The translations under genes were made by a program, and so were the position numbers. A DNA stretch of 64,000 nucleotides, from the NCBI GenBank assembly GCA_022818135.1, contig JAFMSR010000019.1, forward strand, positions 35,960,375 through 36,024,374, given 5' to 3'. The first letter of the stretch is position 1. The number at the start of each line of letters is the position of its first letter. Origin of the DNA: Saxidomus purpurata. Taxonomy: Eukaryota; Mollusca; Bivalvia; Venerida; Veneridae. Shown piece by piece: positions 26,451 through 39,400 of this stretch. Below the pieces are notes generated by a model. The model saw nothing but the letters and a program-made list of their open reading frames with translations, was not told the DNA's origin and did not search any database.

Positions 26451-26550
26451 ACCGGCGTGTAGGACAAATGACGAAACAACATGGTGTAGACTTGAAAATG
26501 GGCAATTTATTTTTCCATGTATTAAATCTTCAACATAGTACAAAGTGGAA
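26451..26550 (+). pseudogene. Exon-like segment, decayed copy 1
   Basis: Follows TACTTTCAG and begins ACCGGCGTG. It is similar base for base to the segment at 27328, which also follows a TTCCAG acceptor. The best coding frame reads RTNDETTWCRLENGQFIFPC and is broken by a small deletion near the start and a TAG. The family is not recognised. Confidence 0.4.
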
Positions 26551-27327
26551 GTAATGTTTTTATATCAACACAAATGTGCCCATAACAGATAAAAATGAAT
26601 GAACGTGTCTTACATCAATTCAAGTGTATGTACAAGAAAGTGCAGTATCTGTTGTACTACTACAATGTAGTATGTGTATGTTCTTGTATACATGTACCAG
26701 ATCGGGAGATCTGCAGTTTTTACCAGTGCTTGAAATTCTCATCGTACACACCCATGTAATATGACTCTCGTGAATTACTTGTGACGTAACGTTATAAACA
26801 GTGTGACGTCACTTTCCCAAACACAGCATCTGGATAACGTTCGTTTTTATATTAAAATCATCATTTCGATGAGTTTGCATTTAAATAACTATCTTAAAGT
26901 GCAAGACGGTATGCAAGAAAAAGTGTTTTAGAAACTGATATGAAACTGAAATATGAGATATTTAGTTAAAATGGAAATGTCCGTCACTTCGGATATTTCG
27001 ATCTGAACCGCATGCTCATGGAAGAAACTAATATTTCAAAAACTACACAGTTTTTGGAATAAACTTAAAGTAAGGGAAAATGTTGAGGAGGAAGCGATCA
27101 TGGAGGTGGTTTACTTTTTTAAACAAAATACTTTCTCTAAGTAACACAGTTTACGGTAATCTAGAGAATCAAACAGTTGTGAATTTAACAAAGACATAAC
27201 ATAATATAAAGTAGCTCTCCGCTAGTACTTTTATTTGGGTAAAAGATAACTCAACATTTAAGCTCAAAAGTAACCTCCACATGACATACTTTATTTACAA
27301 TTCATTGATATTGGTGTGTAATTCCAG

Positions 27328-27554
27328 ACCGACGTGAAGTAACTATGTATAGGACAAATGAGCAAACAACATGGTGCGGAGCTGAAAATAGGCGATTAAA
27401 TTTGCCAATTATTAAATCTACATGGTGAAAAGTGTGAAGTGGAAGTCAATTGTTCATAACTTGGCACAAAAGAATCCGTCAAAAGAAACACGTGGAAAAA
27501 TTTGTCGCTGTTGACGCTGCCCAGCTTTCGAAGTGTCGGTCTTGTGGTATGTAA
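27328..27554 (+). pseudogene. Exon-like segment, decayed copy 2, with a terminal exon-like tail
   Basis: Begins ACCGACGTGAAG after TTCCAG. The frame reads RREVTMYRTNEQTTWCGAEN and RRLNLPIIKSTW before TGA; beyond it the same strand reads ITWHKRIRQKKHVEKF and VAVDAAQLSKCRSCGM, then TAA at 27552-27554. The CRSCGM end looks like a genuine protein C-terminus. Two stops separate the halves, so this copy is probably dead. Confidence 0.4.
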
Positions 27555-28774
27555 CTAAAATGAACAGAACGAAATACATATTGTGTTGTATCATTGTTTA
27601 GTAGACCTCTACTTCAAATCATGCTCCTGGGGTCAAAATTGGCCCTGCCTGGGGTCACTTTTTACACAGACTTACATGTATGTGTCCCGAAGACACCCAG
27701 TGGTTTTGTGTTATCTACAATAAAATGTGACTGCTTCAAAGTGTACATCCTGACAAAAATGTGATTGTCTTAAACGGTACATCTCAAAAACTACATAACT
27801 TAGAAAACAAATAGCATATCAATATTATGACAAATCTCAGGAGATATCAAACTGTACTACATGAACATATATACACATGAAGTATTTTTGAAGGCTCACA
27901 GGCTCTTTAGCGTGGCTGTTTTATTTCAGTTTGTTTGAGAAAATTGTTTAGCTGTTTAATCGAAAAAATCCTTTCTTACAGTTTTTGGATTGAATATTTA
28001 CAGATGAAACACTTGAGATGGTCGTACTAATGGTCAATGTATATATTAGCCTTTTAGCACAGTGATCTTTGCTATTATTGCAGTGATGACCACGACCTGA
28101 ACCTTCCATTAAAAATTGTTGTTTAATTACTGACTGATGAACCTTTGATTTTATGATAACTTTCTGTAATTATCAATTAACATTAAGAGTAATTTTAACT
28201 TTTAATTATGTTATGCGAAAGTATTTTCAAGTTTTACGTGATTGCTGAAAATAATGGAAGAATAATACACTAAATACGTTTGAGGTTAACAACAGATTAA
28301 TTACGTTATGGCAAGTTTATATGTAAAATTCAAAACTGCAAAAACAAATATAGTTCTTAATGTATGTTTCTGTTTTGTCCGCTCTTAACAAAAACATATA
28401 AAATATCTAAAAATCAATAATAAGCAAATATGAAAATCTTCAAATAGCTGAAAATTATGCCGGTCTTGAAATATGCCAGTTATGATATCATTATGCTACT
28501 CATTGTTCGACTGTGCTGAGCTCTGCTGACGTACAAAATAATTCTAACATTTTGACGGGTTTTATTTGATATAAACTTTGTGTATTTAAGGTAGCTCGCG
28601 GGTTTCCCCTAGACGTCGGGTCATTTTTTTAAAGGCAACGCAGATGTAAAATATTTTGCATGACAACTCCGTGACTAATTGACTTTTGTAGAAATAATAC
28701 GGTGAAGTGATGTTTTCAGATTGATAAATGATTCTACATTGCATTTATGAATGTTAGATCGTTTCGTTATCTAC
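27555..28774. other. No gene seen up to the gap
   Basis: One isolated unit of the 62 kb array (about 27598-27690); otherwise AT-rich noncoding DNA. Confidence 0.5.
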
Positions 28775-29274
28775 NNNNNNNNNNNNNNNNNNNNNNNNNN
28801 NNNNNNNNNNNNNNNNNNNNNNNNNNNNNNNNNNNNNNNNNNNNNNNNNNNNNNNNNNNNNNNNNNNNNNNNNNNNNNNNNNNNNNNNNNNNNNNNNNNN
28901 NNNNNNNNNNNNNNNNNNNNNNNNNNNNNNNNNNNNNNNNNNNNNNNNNNNNNNNNNNNNNNNNNNNNNNNNNNNNNNNNNNNNNNNNNNNNNNNNNNNN
29001 NNNNNNNNNNNNNNNNNNNNNNNNNNNNNNNNNNNNNNNNNNNNNNNNNNNNNNNNNNNNNNNNNNNNNNNNNNNNNNNNNNNNNNNNNNNNNNNNNNNN
29101 NNNNNNNNNNNNNNNNNNNNNNNNNNNNNNNNNNNNNNNNNNNNNNNNNNNNNNNNNNNNNNNNNNNNNNNNNNNNNNNNNNNNNNNNNNNNNNNNNNNN
29201 NNNNNNNNNNNNNNNNNNNNNNNNNNNNNNNNNNNNNNNNNNNNNNNNNNNNNNNNNNNNNNNNNNNNNNNNNN
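28775..29274. other. Assembly gap, 500 N
   Basis: Exactly 500 N, a round placeholder size, so the real distance between the flanks is unknown. Frames that cross it are meaningless. Confidence 0.99.
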
Positions 29275-31156
29275 TGTGGTAACAAACAATATCGAGTTGT
29301 TATATTTAGTTTAATGTCTAGAGTTTTGACACGTGGGTGCTAAAATGTCGTTATTAAGGGCAGAATCTGACGTTAAAGAATGTGTAATTGTAAATGCTTA
29401 GTTGAACGTGAACAAAAGATAAACAAATAATTTAGGGCGGACATTATTATTTCAGGTATTATAAAATTACTAAATAAAATTTTACGATACTTATAGGTAA
29501 AAAGAGAACAAGAAGGCACCTAAAACTGAATAAATAATACGCAATGTTACATTAAAAGAAACAAATATAAGTTATATGTCAATCAAACTAACTCGTAATC
29601 TTACTTTACAAATATAAGCGTGCAGCAAATGTTGACAATATCTCGCCTCTAGATTTAAACAAAGACAGAATAAAAATAACAAAATGTTCCCATTTCAAAA
29701 AGAGCATCAATGCTGAATTCCGTATTGACAGAAGATATCGTCTCAGTTGTAATGAAATTTATTGCAAATTCTATCCTAAAACACACAAAAAACTTGACAC
29801 AGAAATGAAATAAACACAGAACAATTATTTAGTTTTCTTTTATGTTTGTAGGAACCTTCTAATTATGAAATTATAAAGGTGTCTTTGCGACTATGTGTCT
29901 CACATCATGAAGGATTATTTATTTACGCATTCATTTCTGTAGTTAATAAACTACTTTTACCACTTAAAATGTCTTATGTCTTGTTCTAGTGGTACCTTTG
30001 CTGGAAATGCAAAAACTGATCAAGAGTCGTATGTAACTTATATTTCTATTTCTACCTGATATAATAGACTTAAAATAAATGGCCGGTAAACCCGTTCATT
30101 AACCTGTCAACCCACCACTGCTTTCTCATGCACGTGTAACTACCCGATGAATGTAAATTTCCCCGTAGCAGTTTTTATGGTGAAGACAAATCTTAAAAAT
30201 ACGTGAAACCTTTTCATTCCTTAAAAGATTTAGCCACACACAGGACAGAAAAACACATCGAATTTGATTTAAAATGACAGCATTTTGTTAATATTTTGGA
30301 AGACATAATTTGTTTAATGTTTTTTTGTTTTTTCCTACCATAATTATGGTCAATACGTTTTACATGTACGATTAAGTTAACAGCTGAAAATGTAAGCTCT
30401 TAAAATCCGACACAGTTTGCGTCTAAGCGTAATAAGACGTAACGGGAAATGCATACTGAAACTCAAGGTTATAAAACGAACTGCTCTACGTCTCATACAG
30501 TTTTTGTTCAAGAAATTCAATTCCTCGTTTAATCCAAATAAATACAGACTTGCATATCCATTATGTGACGAGGTTGAACACCACATTAATTTTCTTGTGT
30601 TTATATTTTATATGTTCTCTTTCTTGAGTATGTTGTGTCCATGTTTCTTGTATATATATATGTATATATATATCTGTTGTATTTGTCAGTATATTTTTCT
30701 TTATAAGCTATATAAGTTATATTACAGGCCAATCACCCTTTACCATACCACACATCTAAAAATGTCCCACTCATTTCAATTTTCTTTTATTAACACTAGC
30801 ATCATCTCATTTCTTTACCTAACGACTAATTTTGCATGACGGGCCTCTTAAACGAATTTGACATTCCCGGTTTTGCACCTGGAGCATGCGCACTTGGAAT
30901 ATACTAACCTTTTCTTTTCACCACCAGAAATTATTTATTTCATTGTGTCATTGTGCATTCGCGGGTAATTATTCCATTTCATTTGTACATCTTATATGCT
31001 TTCGTTTCATGCTATTTGCTCGCATTGCGCGCCTGTAATATTGTTATTATATGCATTTGGCTCTTGGAATATAGTCCGTATGGCTTACGCCTGACTTTTA
31101 CTTTTCACCACCAGAACTTATTTATTTCCTTGTGTCATTGTGCCTTTGCAGGCCTG

Positions 31157-31478
31157 GTAAACACATGCCCCATCACAGAATAAAAAGTAAACCTACGACA
31201 TTGGTGGCCAGTCTGGGGGCTCAAAATCAGGACTTAATATGTCACAAAGTGATTAGATTTATGTTCTTAGGACAAAATAGGATCACTGGAATCATGTTTG
31301 TCTCCATCTAAATAAGGGGCATCAATACTCAAGTGCACAGTCTGTCCGGAGTTCTCTGTGTCATAGTCACCTGAAACAACACAAGATACACCAAATTTGG
31401 CAGGATCTGAGTTTGAAAAGGGCACGAGCTTACTAGTAAACACATGCCCCATCACAGAACAGAAAGTAAACCTACGAG
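31157..31478. repeat. Direct repeat pair of about 43 bp, 279 bp apart
   Basis: gtaaacacatgccccatcac and agaaAgtaaacctacga at 31157-31199 recur at 31436-31478. A second direct pair, cttttcaccaccagaa with ttatttattt(c)cttgtgtcattgtgc, is at 30911-30961 and 31100-31149. Confidence 0.75.
31267..31455 (-). other. Coding-looking open frame, possibly a terminal exon
   Basis: The minus strand has TCTTGTGTTGTTTCAG followed by GTGACTATGACACAG and a frame reading GDYDTENSGQTVHLSIDAP and YLDGDKHDSSDPILS, then stop. The composition is protein-like. The segment lies between two direct repeats of about 43 bp (31157 and 31436). Not recognised. Confidence 0.2.
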
Positions 31479-34400
31479 AACTAACAGTACCGATCAGCTG
31501 TTAAATGACCTTCTCCCTAAAGAAGACCAGAAAGAAAGAAGAAAACAGACGTCCAACAGCCGAAAATTGATACAAAGGTCTAGAGCCAAATGCACTTTTG
31601 ACTAGGATTTGTTGGTTATTGTTTTCTGTATCTAGTCATAGGTGATTTTCGTTGACCATCAACGACTAGTATACCTCATAATGCCGCAGAAGGAGACAAA
31701 CGATGACTATCTCATACTGTGTTAATGAAATGGTGATGTTTTTAAAAGATTTAAAAGAATGAACAATCTTTTTCACATGTAATAGTAGTATAACCCCAGA
31801 TATGCAAAGTATAAGTTGACAAAAGTGATGAATCGCTTCTGAAATATCTACAAACTTACTCAGTTTATTTCGAAAGCGCTGTACTTAAAGAAGCATTATC
31901 CGATTTAATATAATGTCTTCGATAATTTTGGTTATTTTTTAAATGCTGGGAGGAGGGGCGAATTCAATATCTCGAAACATTAAAATAAATGAAAAATCCG
32001 CTCGTGTATTTTACAATTACACTTGCACAAAAGCATGCCAGGCATGAAGTTATTCTTTATCATAATATTCCAATATGTAGTGAAGTAACAAATAAAATTC
32101 CTAGAAATGTTGCCTCTCTCATAATGTCGGTTGGACAGTTTCAGGTATCAGTCGATGTATGCAATTGAATCATAATTATATAACCTATGTTTCCAAAAAG
32201 CATGCATCGCTAACCCTGATTGTTTTGGTCACAGTAGCTTTTTGTCACTCATACATTTAGCCATCATCCATTCCATACTATTTCACATAAACGTCTTCAC
32301 TGAATACTATTTCTCCAATTGTACACACAACCTTAATGTTTAAAGGTCCCATTGATTGAAAAAAAATATTTTTATCATTTGAATATTATTCGTCAGCAAA
32401 TGCAAATTTGACAATTTTTAACGAAAAATACTGAGTGGTTACCTGTCCGTAAGTCCATAAAGGTCTTACAAAACACACCTGTACGGAAAGTGACGATAAT
32501 ATTTCCGGAAACCTACGAGCGGCAGTTTTGGAGTCGCTAGCCTGGAGTGACGTCACTTGCAGTACAATCGTGTCCGATAACAGGTACTCTAACAACAACG
32601 AAAGCGATAATTTCATCTTATTAGGCATCTTCAGAGAGTAGAGATGAAGATATTTTGAGCCCGTAACGTATAGAACGAAGTCCGTGTAATGTTATAAAAT
32701 TATTTGATTAAAGTATAAAAATACAGCAGTTATGTCGAGTTTTTTTATATGCAAATGACACCAACTTCTGTTTCTGTTTGTTTCTATCAAAATGAAATAT
32801 ATGTGTTATTCTTAAATGTGTAAGAAAAATACCATGCAAATGTATCGAAACGATCAAGTACGCATGCACGTGAGTTACAAACTATACAAATATGGACGAT
32901 ATTATATTTCCATTGATGATGAAAATGAGAACACAAATGCTCGATCTAATTACAATATCTAAAATGATGAGCTTGATTTTCCATGACACGTTTTCTTGTG
33001 GGTAGTATAAAGAATTAGATTTACAATTGAATTAAGAATGTAAATCAAAATAGGTTACACGTTTTTGTTGGTTAAAACAATTCTGACGCAAATCTATTTG
33101 AAAACTCTTTATAATTAAAATCGCAATATCTACCTAAATACGTGTCAAATTTCACTATAAGAAAAATATTTCATTCGAGTACATAAAATGTGTCATCGGC
33201 AACCAAAAAGATATACTTTCTGAACATTTATAGGGTTGCTGGAAACTTTCTTTTGCTGAATTGCTTTTTTTCAAGTTGTATATAGCTCTATTTATGTTTT
33301 TCAAGATTGAAACTTGAAAACAAATAATTTTTTTATAATGGTTTCATAATTTTAATTGGGCACTTTGCAAGTTAATAAACTATATTGTTGTTGTTTTTGT
33401 TGTTGTATATAGTTGTGTAATTATCAAATGCAATTGACCAGTGTGCAATATGCAATAATGTGTGACCAGTTAGATTGCTGGCAGGGGGGCGCCAATTAAC
33501 AACAAATCATATCGCATCCTTTGTTGTGACTTATGCCCTTGGGCTAGATTAACTGTAATTCCTTCAATGGTTAGATCTACGTTAATTATTTACCATGGCA
33601 ACGTTGTTAAAACGAGATATTGTTTAAGAATTTAAAACTTTTATGGATTACTGGAGTGTTCCGCACCGTGTAAGTTAAACTTCTAGTAGAGTAACTGTTA
33701 TATTCTATATAGGGCCTTTGTTCTACATTATTTTTTTTAATGATTTTAAATATAAATGCCAGCTTTTGTTATAAAGACTAGATCTTAAAAACATGTGTCT
33801 TAAATATTATCATAATATTCTGTAATAAAATACATTTTGTAACAAAAGTTTCAACCTAACCTCCTCGTATATGATGAAATTTGACATAATTTAAGTTATA
33901 GAAGTGAAGTTCTAGATTGGAAAAGTTTGTAACAAACAAAGTCTAAATCTTGTTATAAGAAACTTATTCCTTAAGAAAATACTTAAATTGAATAGATCGA
34001 GATCATTCTACAAAGGTCGAATTATAAATACATTTTCTGTCTTTATGTCGTGCATGACTTTCAACGCTTGGGCCGTTTCACGCAGTTGCTACTCTAGAAT
34101 TTTGAAATGTTCGCCATACAGTCACATGAAGTTCGGACCCGAACAGTTATTTTTATAAAACATGTATTAGTGAAAACTCACCTTTAGATAACACTAAGTA
34201 CATTGCACAAACGTGCAAATATATGCATGTTCCCTCTGAACATTTCTGTGAAATTAATTTGAAAAGGTCCATAAAATATTTACAAGAGGAACTACAATGT
34301 GTAAACATACAGTGAAAATATTTTCTTCCCTTTGGCAGTCATGTTTTTGTTAAATATGTATATGGTATTCACAGAGAATCAAATAGCTTTAAAACAAATT

Positions 34401-35764
34401 ATTTCTACGTATACCTTAAAATAAAAATAGAGATATCTGCATTATACCAATTATCTTCAAGAGATCTGTATAAAGATAGTTCATGTTAAATTTGGTTGAA
34501 ATTAGAATAATTGTTTAAGAGAAGAACATGTTTAAACACAACGGACTTCGCAAAGCAAATGCGTCTTTCATTTCAGTTCAATTATGGTATGCGAGTTTAT
34601 TAACGTCAATTATTCGGACTACGTAAGCAAGAATTTATGAAAACACATTTCATGCAATTTTCCAAGCATTATGTGTTTTAAGGCCTGTATCCGTAAGATT
34701 TGCATTCGACACTCATTAGGAGTTAAGAGTTCAGCAAACATTTACAAGGCAATACCGAAAAAATGACATATTTTCTGTGTGTAATTAATCAAATTTCTGC
34801 ACGTTTCTATGTGGCGTATTTATGTTCTCCAATGTTGGCATTTACTACGTTTTAAGTAGCACATGTTTCATTTTAATTAAAATCAGAATTTATTTCATTT
34901 ATCACATAAGTTTTATCTCCTTGCCAAAATATTCGAGTACTATACATTTGATTGAAAGGTGGTCATGTTCACTAGTTCTGAGTTACATTTTCCATCACTT
35001 CGAAAAAACCAATGTTTCCATTGCCTTGCTCTCTTAATCTTGTGTCTGTTCCCTGAAAAATAGCAAAGCTGAAGATGATGAAAAAGGTCAATTGAACAGT
35101 TGTTTGCAAAATAGATCAGGTTAAAAGATGAACTGTTTAAACAGTCTTCTTAAGGCGAAATCTACTATATTTGTGTCTTACAAAGTAACAGTAGCACTTT
35201 CCTCATTAAAAAAATATGTCCTGTATTCATAAGTGATTCGGTTTATTGTCTAATATAAACTACACATTTCTTTTTTATGTACAGACAGCTTTTAGATTGA
35301 TCAGGGTCTATTTAATCTGCCTACACTATTTTATGTACCAGAACGTTCTTTGTTGTACCTATTTCGAGTGCTGAAATAAGATATTGAGAATACAAAATGG
35401 TCCCTGTTCTATTATAACTTTAATTTCGGGGTTGTACGTATTAAAATTCATTTTTTTAATAAGTGTATAACAGTTTGACAGTAATTATTAATGATTGTCA
35501 TATCTGAACGTACCGAAAAACGATGAAGACCTCTTTATAATATGTGAAGACCTGTGCTCACATATGTCGTCAATTCATATATCTGGAATATTCTATGCAC
35601 AATTGTAATATATTTTCAACTCAACCTTTGATATTAAATCTGTCAGTATTTATTTTCTTATTTTATATGTGTCAAATAAAATTTTATGGAATTATGTGCT
35701 CAAAATAGCTTTGACAAATTGGTATATATGTTCGATTTTAGAATTTGTTGACATATCACACGAA

Positions 35765-35818
35765 TAAATCTTATCTTATCCTATCTTATCTTGACCTACC
35801 CTAGTCTTATCTTATCTG
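35765..35818. repeat. (TCTTA)n tract
   Basis: Imperfect repeat of tcttatcttatcc, interrupted by ttgacctaccctag. Confidence 0.8.
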
Positions 35819-36296
35819 TTAACTGTGGACATTTGTTCGTTAGCAATAAACAAGTCATTCAATGCTATATAGTGTTAAACTATGCTGTCTCAGAAGTATT
35901 AGACCATATACCTGCTGTATCTAGTATAACCAATCTGCCATATAGACTTTTATGAATCTGAGCTTTAGCATCATTAAATTTAGTGACGTCATAAAAATGA
36001 CGCAAAGCACGGACATCTCCACATGGAGTACGAACAAAGTTTAATATAGAAATAAAAGCCAAAAAGAAAATGTCGATCATCAAATAAACAAATTAATGTA
36101 TCTGCTTAAAGCTATATATGTTTTAACGTTATTGTAATAAGTGATCATTATATATTTATGTAGGTACCTTAATTTCTGCAGTCGATATTTGATAAATTCA
36201 TTGTTATAAAAGTATATGTACGTGCTTTCAGTATTTGACATATAACACTCGAATATTCGGCTATGGTGATAAATAAAAAGATTGATCATATCTCAC

Positions 36297-36421
36297 CAAT
36301 AACGAAATTGTTATGGAGAACAAATGGTTGTGTTGCTTTTCGTTCTTTCTCATTGAGTTTATACCACTTCCCGTCCGCATATTTATCATGTGGAAGGAAG
36401 TACACAGACAGTCCACCATAT
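36297..36421 (-). CDS. Exon 2 of the glycosyltransferase (HNNF end of the domain)
   Basis: 125 nt between ATTTGCAG and GTGAGA, the reading frame continuing exactly from exon 1. It encodes YGGLSVYFLPHDKYADGKWY, then TQPFVLHNNFVI. The 'LP..k..dG..y' and 'vHNNf' blocks are characteristic of the C-terminal part of this transferase family. No ATG-initiated frame covers it, because it lacks a start. Confidence 0.7.
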
Positions 36422-39400
36422 CTGCAAATTTCGAATATTTTAAGCCTTATAGAATGGCATAACAAGGACAGCTTTTCTTAAATTTTTTTAATTGCACTCA
36501 AAGCATTTAACTGAAAACAACTACTTTAGTGAAAGAAAACTAACAACGTACTAACATATACAGTACGGTTATTTTATTTAAAGTTCATATGAACATTTGA
36601 TTTTCTGTCATATCTGATATTACATCAATCACATTTCCCTTAATACAAAGAAGGCGAAAATATAAAAACAAGTTTATGACCGTCTTGCGTAAGTTATTAA
36701 CAATTATTATATCATGTGAAGAACATAGATGATATTTTCGGAAACACTGATTGCAATCCAGTTACTATTTAAGTCCCAGGATCCGTTTAAAAGTAGCTGG
36801 CATTTGATCAAAAAAGGTGTCTTACTGACAGAAATGACCTTTATTTGTACCAAATACATTCCTAACTTTGCTTTTTAAATGGATAAGTACATATTAAAAA
36901 CATAGAGCAGTATTATTTTCAATGATATCGCAAAAAATAAGAAATCTTTTACTTGAAAAAAGGCCTTGAAAACGAAAGAAAGGCGTTATGTCAACATTGT
37001 TTTAGAGTGAATAGAACATGGTTCTATCATTAAACTATCATTATATTTATTTTCATATATCAGTAAAATAAAGTGATACTGGAACATTAATGACATAAAT
37101 ATTAACCATCTTATGTATACTGGTGATTCAGTTAAGGTATCAGGGCGAAGTTCTGGTCGGAGCGTAGTTCTGGTCGGAGGAAATTTGACATAAAAACATC
37201 AAATTCGAAAACCATGCTAATGATTAATGAAAATTAAACAAACATGAGTTCTCCTTTCACACTTAGAACATAACTATTGCAAAGGTAGAAAAATATAAAT
37301 AACTGATAGTACTATTTTTTAACGAACACTTGAAGCGCGCAACATAAAATGTATAAATCAAATCACTCCAATCATATTGATTCGCTATGTCCAAAACTAT
37401 CAAACATGGAAAATGTAAGCACGGAGTTAAACCTTAAATTATTCGACTCATTGATTAGACCAATATTCTAATATGGGACTGAAATATGGATAAACGTCTT
37501 GGACATTAGCAAACCAAATAAAGGCCAAAACATCTTCGCATCGAAATGTAAACCTGGTAAATAGCCATCACTTACATTTATATCTTAACAAACGTTAGAA
37601 TTCTATAAGAGAATGGAGACAAACTCAACAAATATGCTGCTTATAGGCGTTTTCAAATGGGATGAAATGTTCAAAGCTGGCTGATATAAATCAATTTTTA
37701 ATTCAATCAAAACACGGACAAACGGTTTAAGGTAGTGAGGGTCTAATGGACACATTTCCAAAACACATTAAACTTAATATTTTTATAATCTACATCATTA
37801 ACTGACTAGTGTGCAAAATTTAAAGACATTTCACCATTTAATTAAAAATGTACTTCGTTTTTTGTTGCCATACCCCAACTTAAGAAATACTGGCCATATT
37901 TAAAAGTACCATAAAAGTTAAAATAGGTATGTTTGCAAGTATTTTTTTACATTTATTTTTGCTCAAGGTTCCAAAAAGTATAACAAGCAATGTAGAATTA
38001 CAAAACATGTATAATTATAATTCTACAAGCTTAACATCTGTAACAAAAAATATGCAATAATGCCAAAAAACTAGGGTATACAATTTACCTAATTTGGCAC
38101 CGAGAAATATCACACATGTAAATATACAATACTGAAGCAAAATATTCGGAGTAGGGGCATCACTATTGATTATAAAACTTTTATAAGTAGTATATGAACT
38201 GCAATATAGGAAAAAAAATGACCGTCTACTTTTTGAGATAATGAACTTTTAAAAATGAGCACGGTCAATTTTTATATTTTCAAGTAAATGTTTAGCTTGA
38301 TAAACTAAAGGAAAATTAAGATACAGTTTTCAAATGTTGTAAAATGGCATAATTGTTCATGTTATTCAATTTATTTACTAAAAAAGAAAAAAAATCATGA
38401 AAAAACGATATGGCTCCTACGGGGATTGAACCCATGACCTCTTGATCTCAAAGCAGGCGCTCTAACCACTGCGCCACCGTACAAAATAGGTACAACTATA
38501 AAATTCAAAGTATTCCAAATGATCATTAAACAGTAAGTACTCATTACAACCCCACTACCTTAATATAGAAGCTGAAAATATTAACAAAATGTAATACACT
38601 GAAAAAACTATTTTTGAAAAAGATAAAATTGACTTAAAGCTGCTGGCTCTCAGTTGCCGTCGAAACAAATAAAATGTTCGAAAGTGACATACTAATACAA
38701 AAATGTAAAACTAAAAGCTAGAATCAACAATTGAAGTAAAAATCTAGGTAGAAATTCGCAAAAATCCATTGAAAATGCTGGTTTTACGGCACCGCTACAC
38801 TTTATGTTTATATTGGAATTTCAAAAGCGTTTGCAACGCTTTATTATGGGGTAGCGTATTATTTCAAATCTACAGATATACGTGACAGGAATTCAGGAAT
38901 ACTCGAACCTTTTTATTTGACTATATGTTCTAAAATGTGTTATTTTCATACAGTTTGAAGAACTATATTTTTTTACCAAAATCTGAGAGCGAGCAGCTTT
39001 AAGCCAATTAAAATCACTCAAGCTGAACTAGTTTAAACAATATTTTATTTTGCATATAGTTCATAATACATACAACAAACAGGATAATTAAGATTGAGAA
39101 GGAAGCTAGAAGCTTATGTAAACTCTTTCCTAAAAAGGCATAATACCAATAAAAAGTCTGACAAAATCAAGTTATGATTACACAAACTGAAACAAAGTAT
39201 AGAATGTGCAGTCCTACTTTGGTGAATTTTGTACAATATAAGGATAATATATCAAGAAGGCCTTTGTATATTAAAGTGCCGTAAACCATGATTACTAAGT
39301 GTCTTCTATTTAAATGGTGAATGACTAGCGACACTGGAAAAATGGGCCTTCGGACAAAATACTCTGAAACTAGCTTTCTTGCATATTTTGAATTTACAAT

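Larger units (their letters stand above)
29275..36296. other. Unresolved region below the glycosyltransferase exons
   Basis: Should contain the missing 3' exon(s) if they lie in this window; I could not identify one. At 33430-33620 and 47690-47860 there are related repeat copies (gtgcaatatgc, gtgtgaccagttag, ttatgccct..gg, catggcaacg). Confidence 0.4.

Noticed and set aside
28747..29343. Frames across the N run
   Set aside because: Composed almost entirely of N; no information.
30417..30839. 140-codon plus-strand frame
   Set aside because: The second half is low-complexity Tyr/Ile/Cys from TATATA tracts. The first half (NPNKYRLAYPLCDEVEHHINF) is faintly like a retrotransposon tail, but not enough to call.
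32386..32628. 80-codon minus-strand frame (MPNKMKLSLSLLLEYLL...)
   Set aside because: Adjacent to a repeat-like end (tttaaaggtcccattgattg) and it reads through a TGACGTCA palindrome; I judge it part of a dispersed repeat and not a gene.
35880..36083. Minus-strand frame ending YGRLVILDTAGIWSNTSETA
   Set aside because: Could not be joined in phase to the glycosyltransferase; no recognised domain; likely chance.
36130..36172. Last exon of the glycosyltransferase after CTGCAG, giving EIKVPT-stop
   Set aside because: In phase but only six residues, with no family resemblance and a poor pyrimidine tract.
38411..38483. Functional tRNA-Ser(TGA)
   Set aside because: The acceptor stem does not pair and the anticodon stem is broken; it is part of a repeat.
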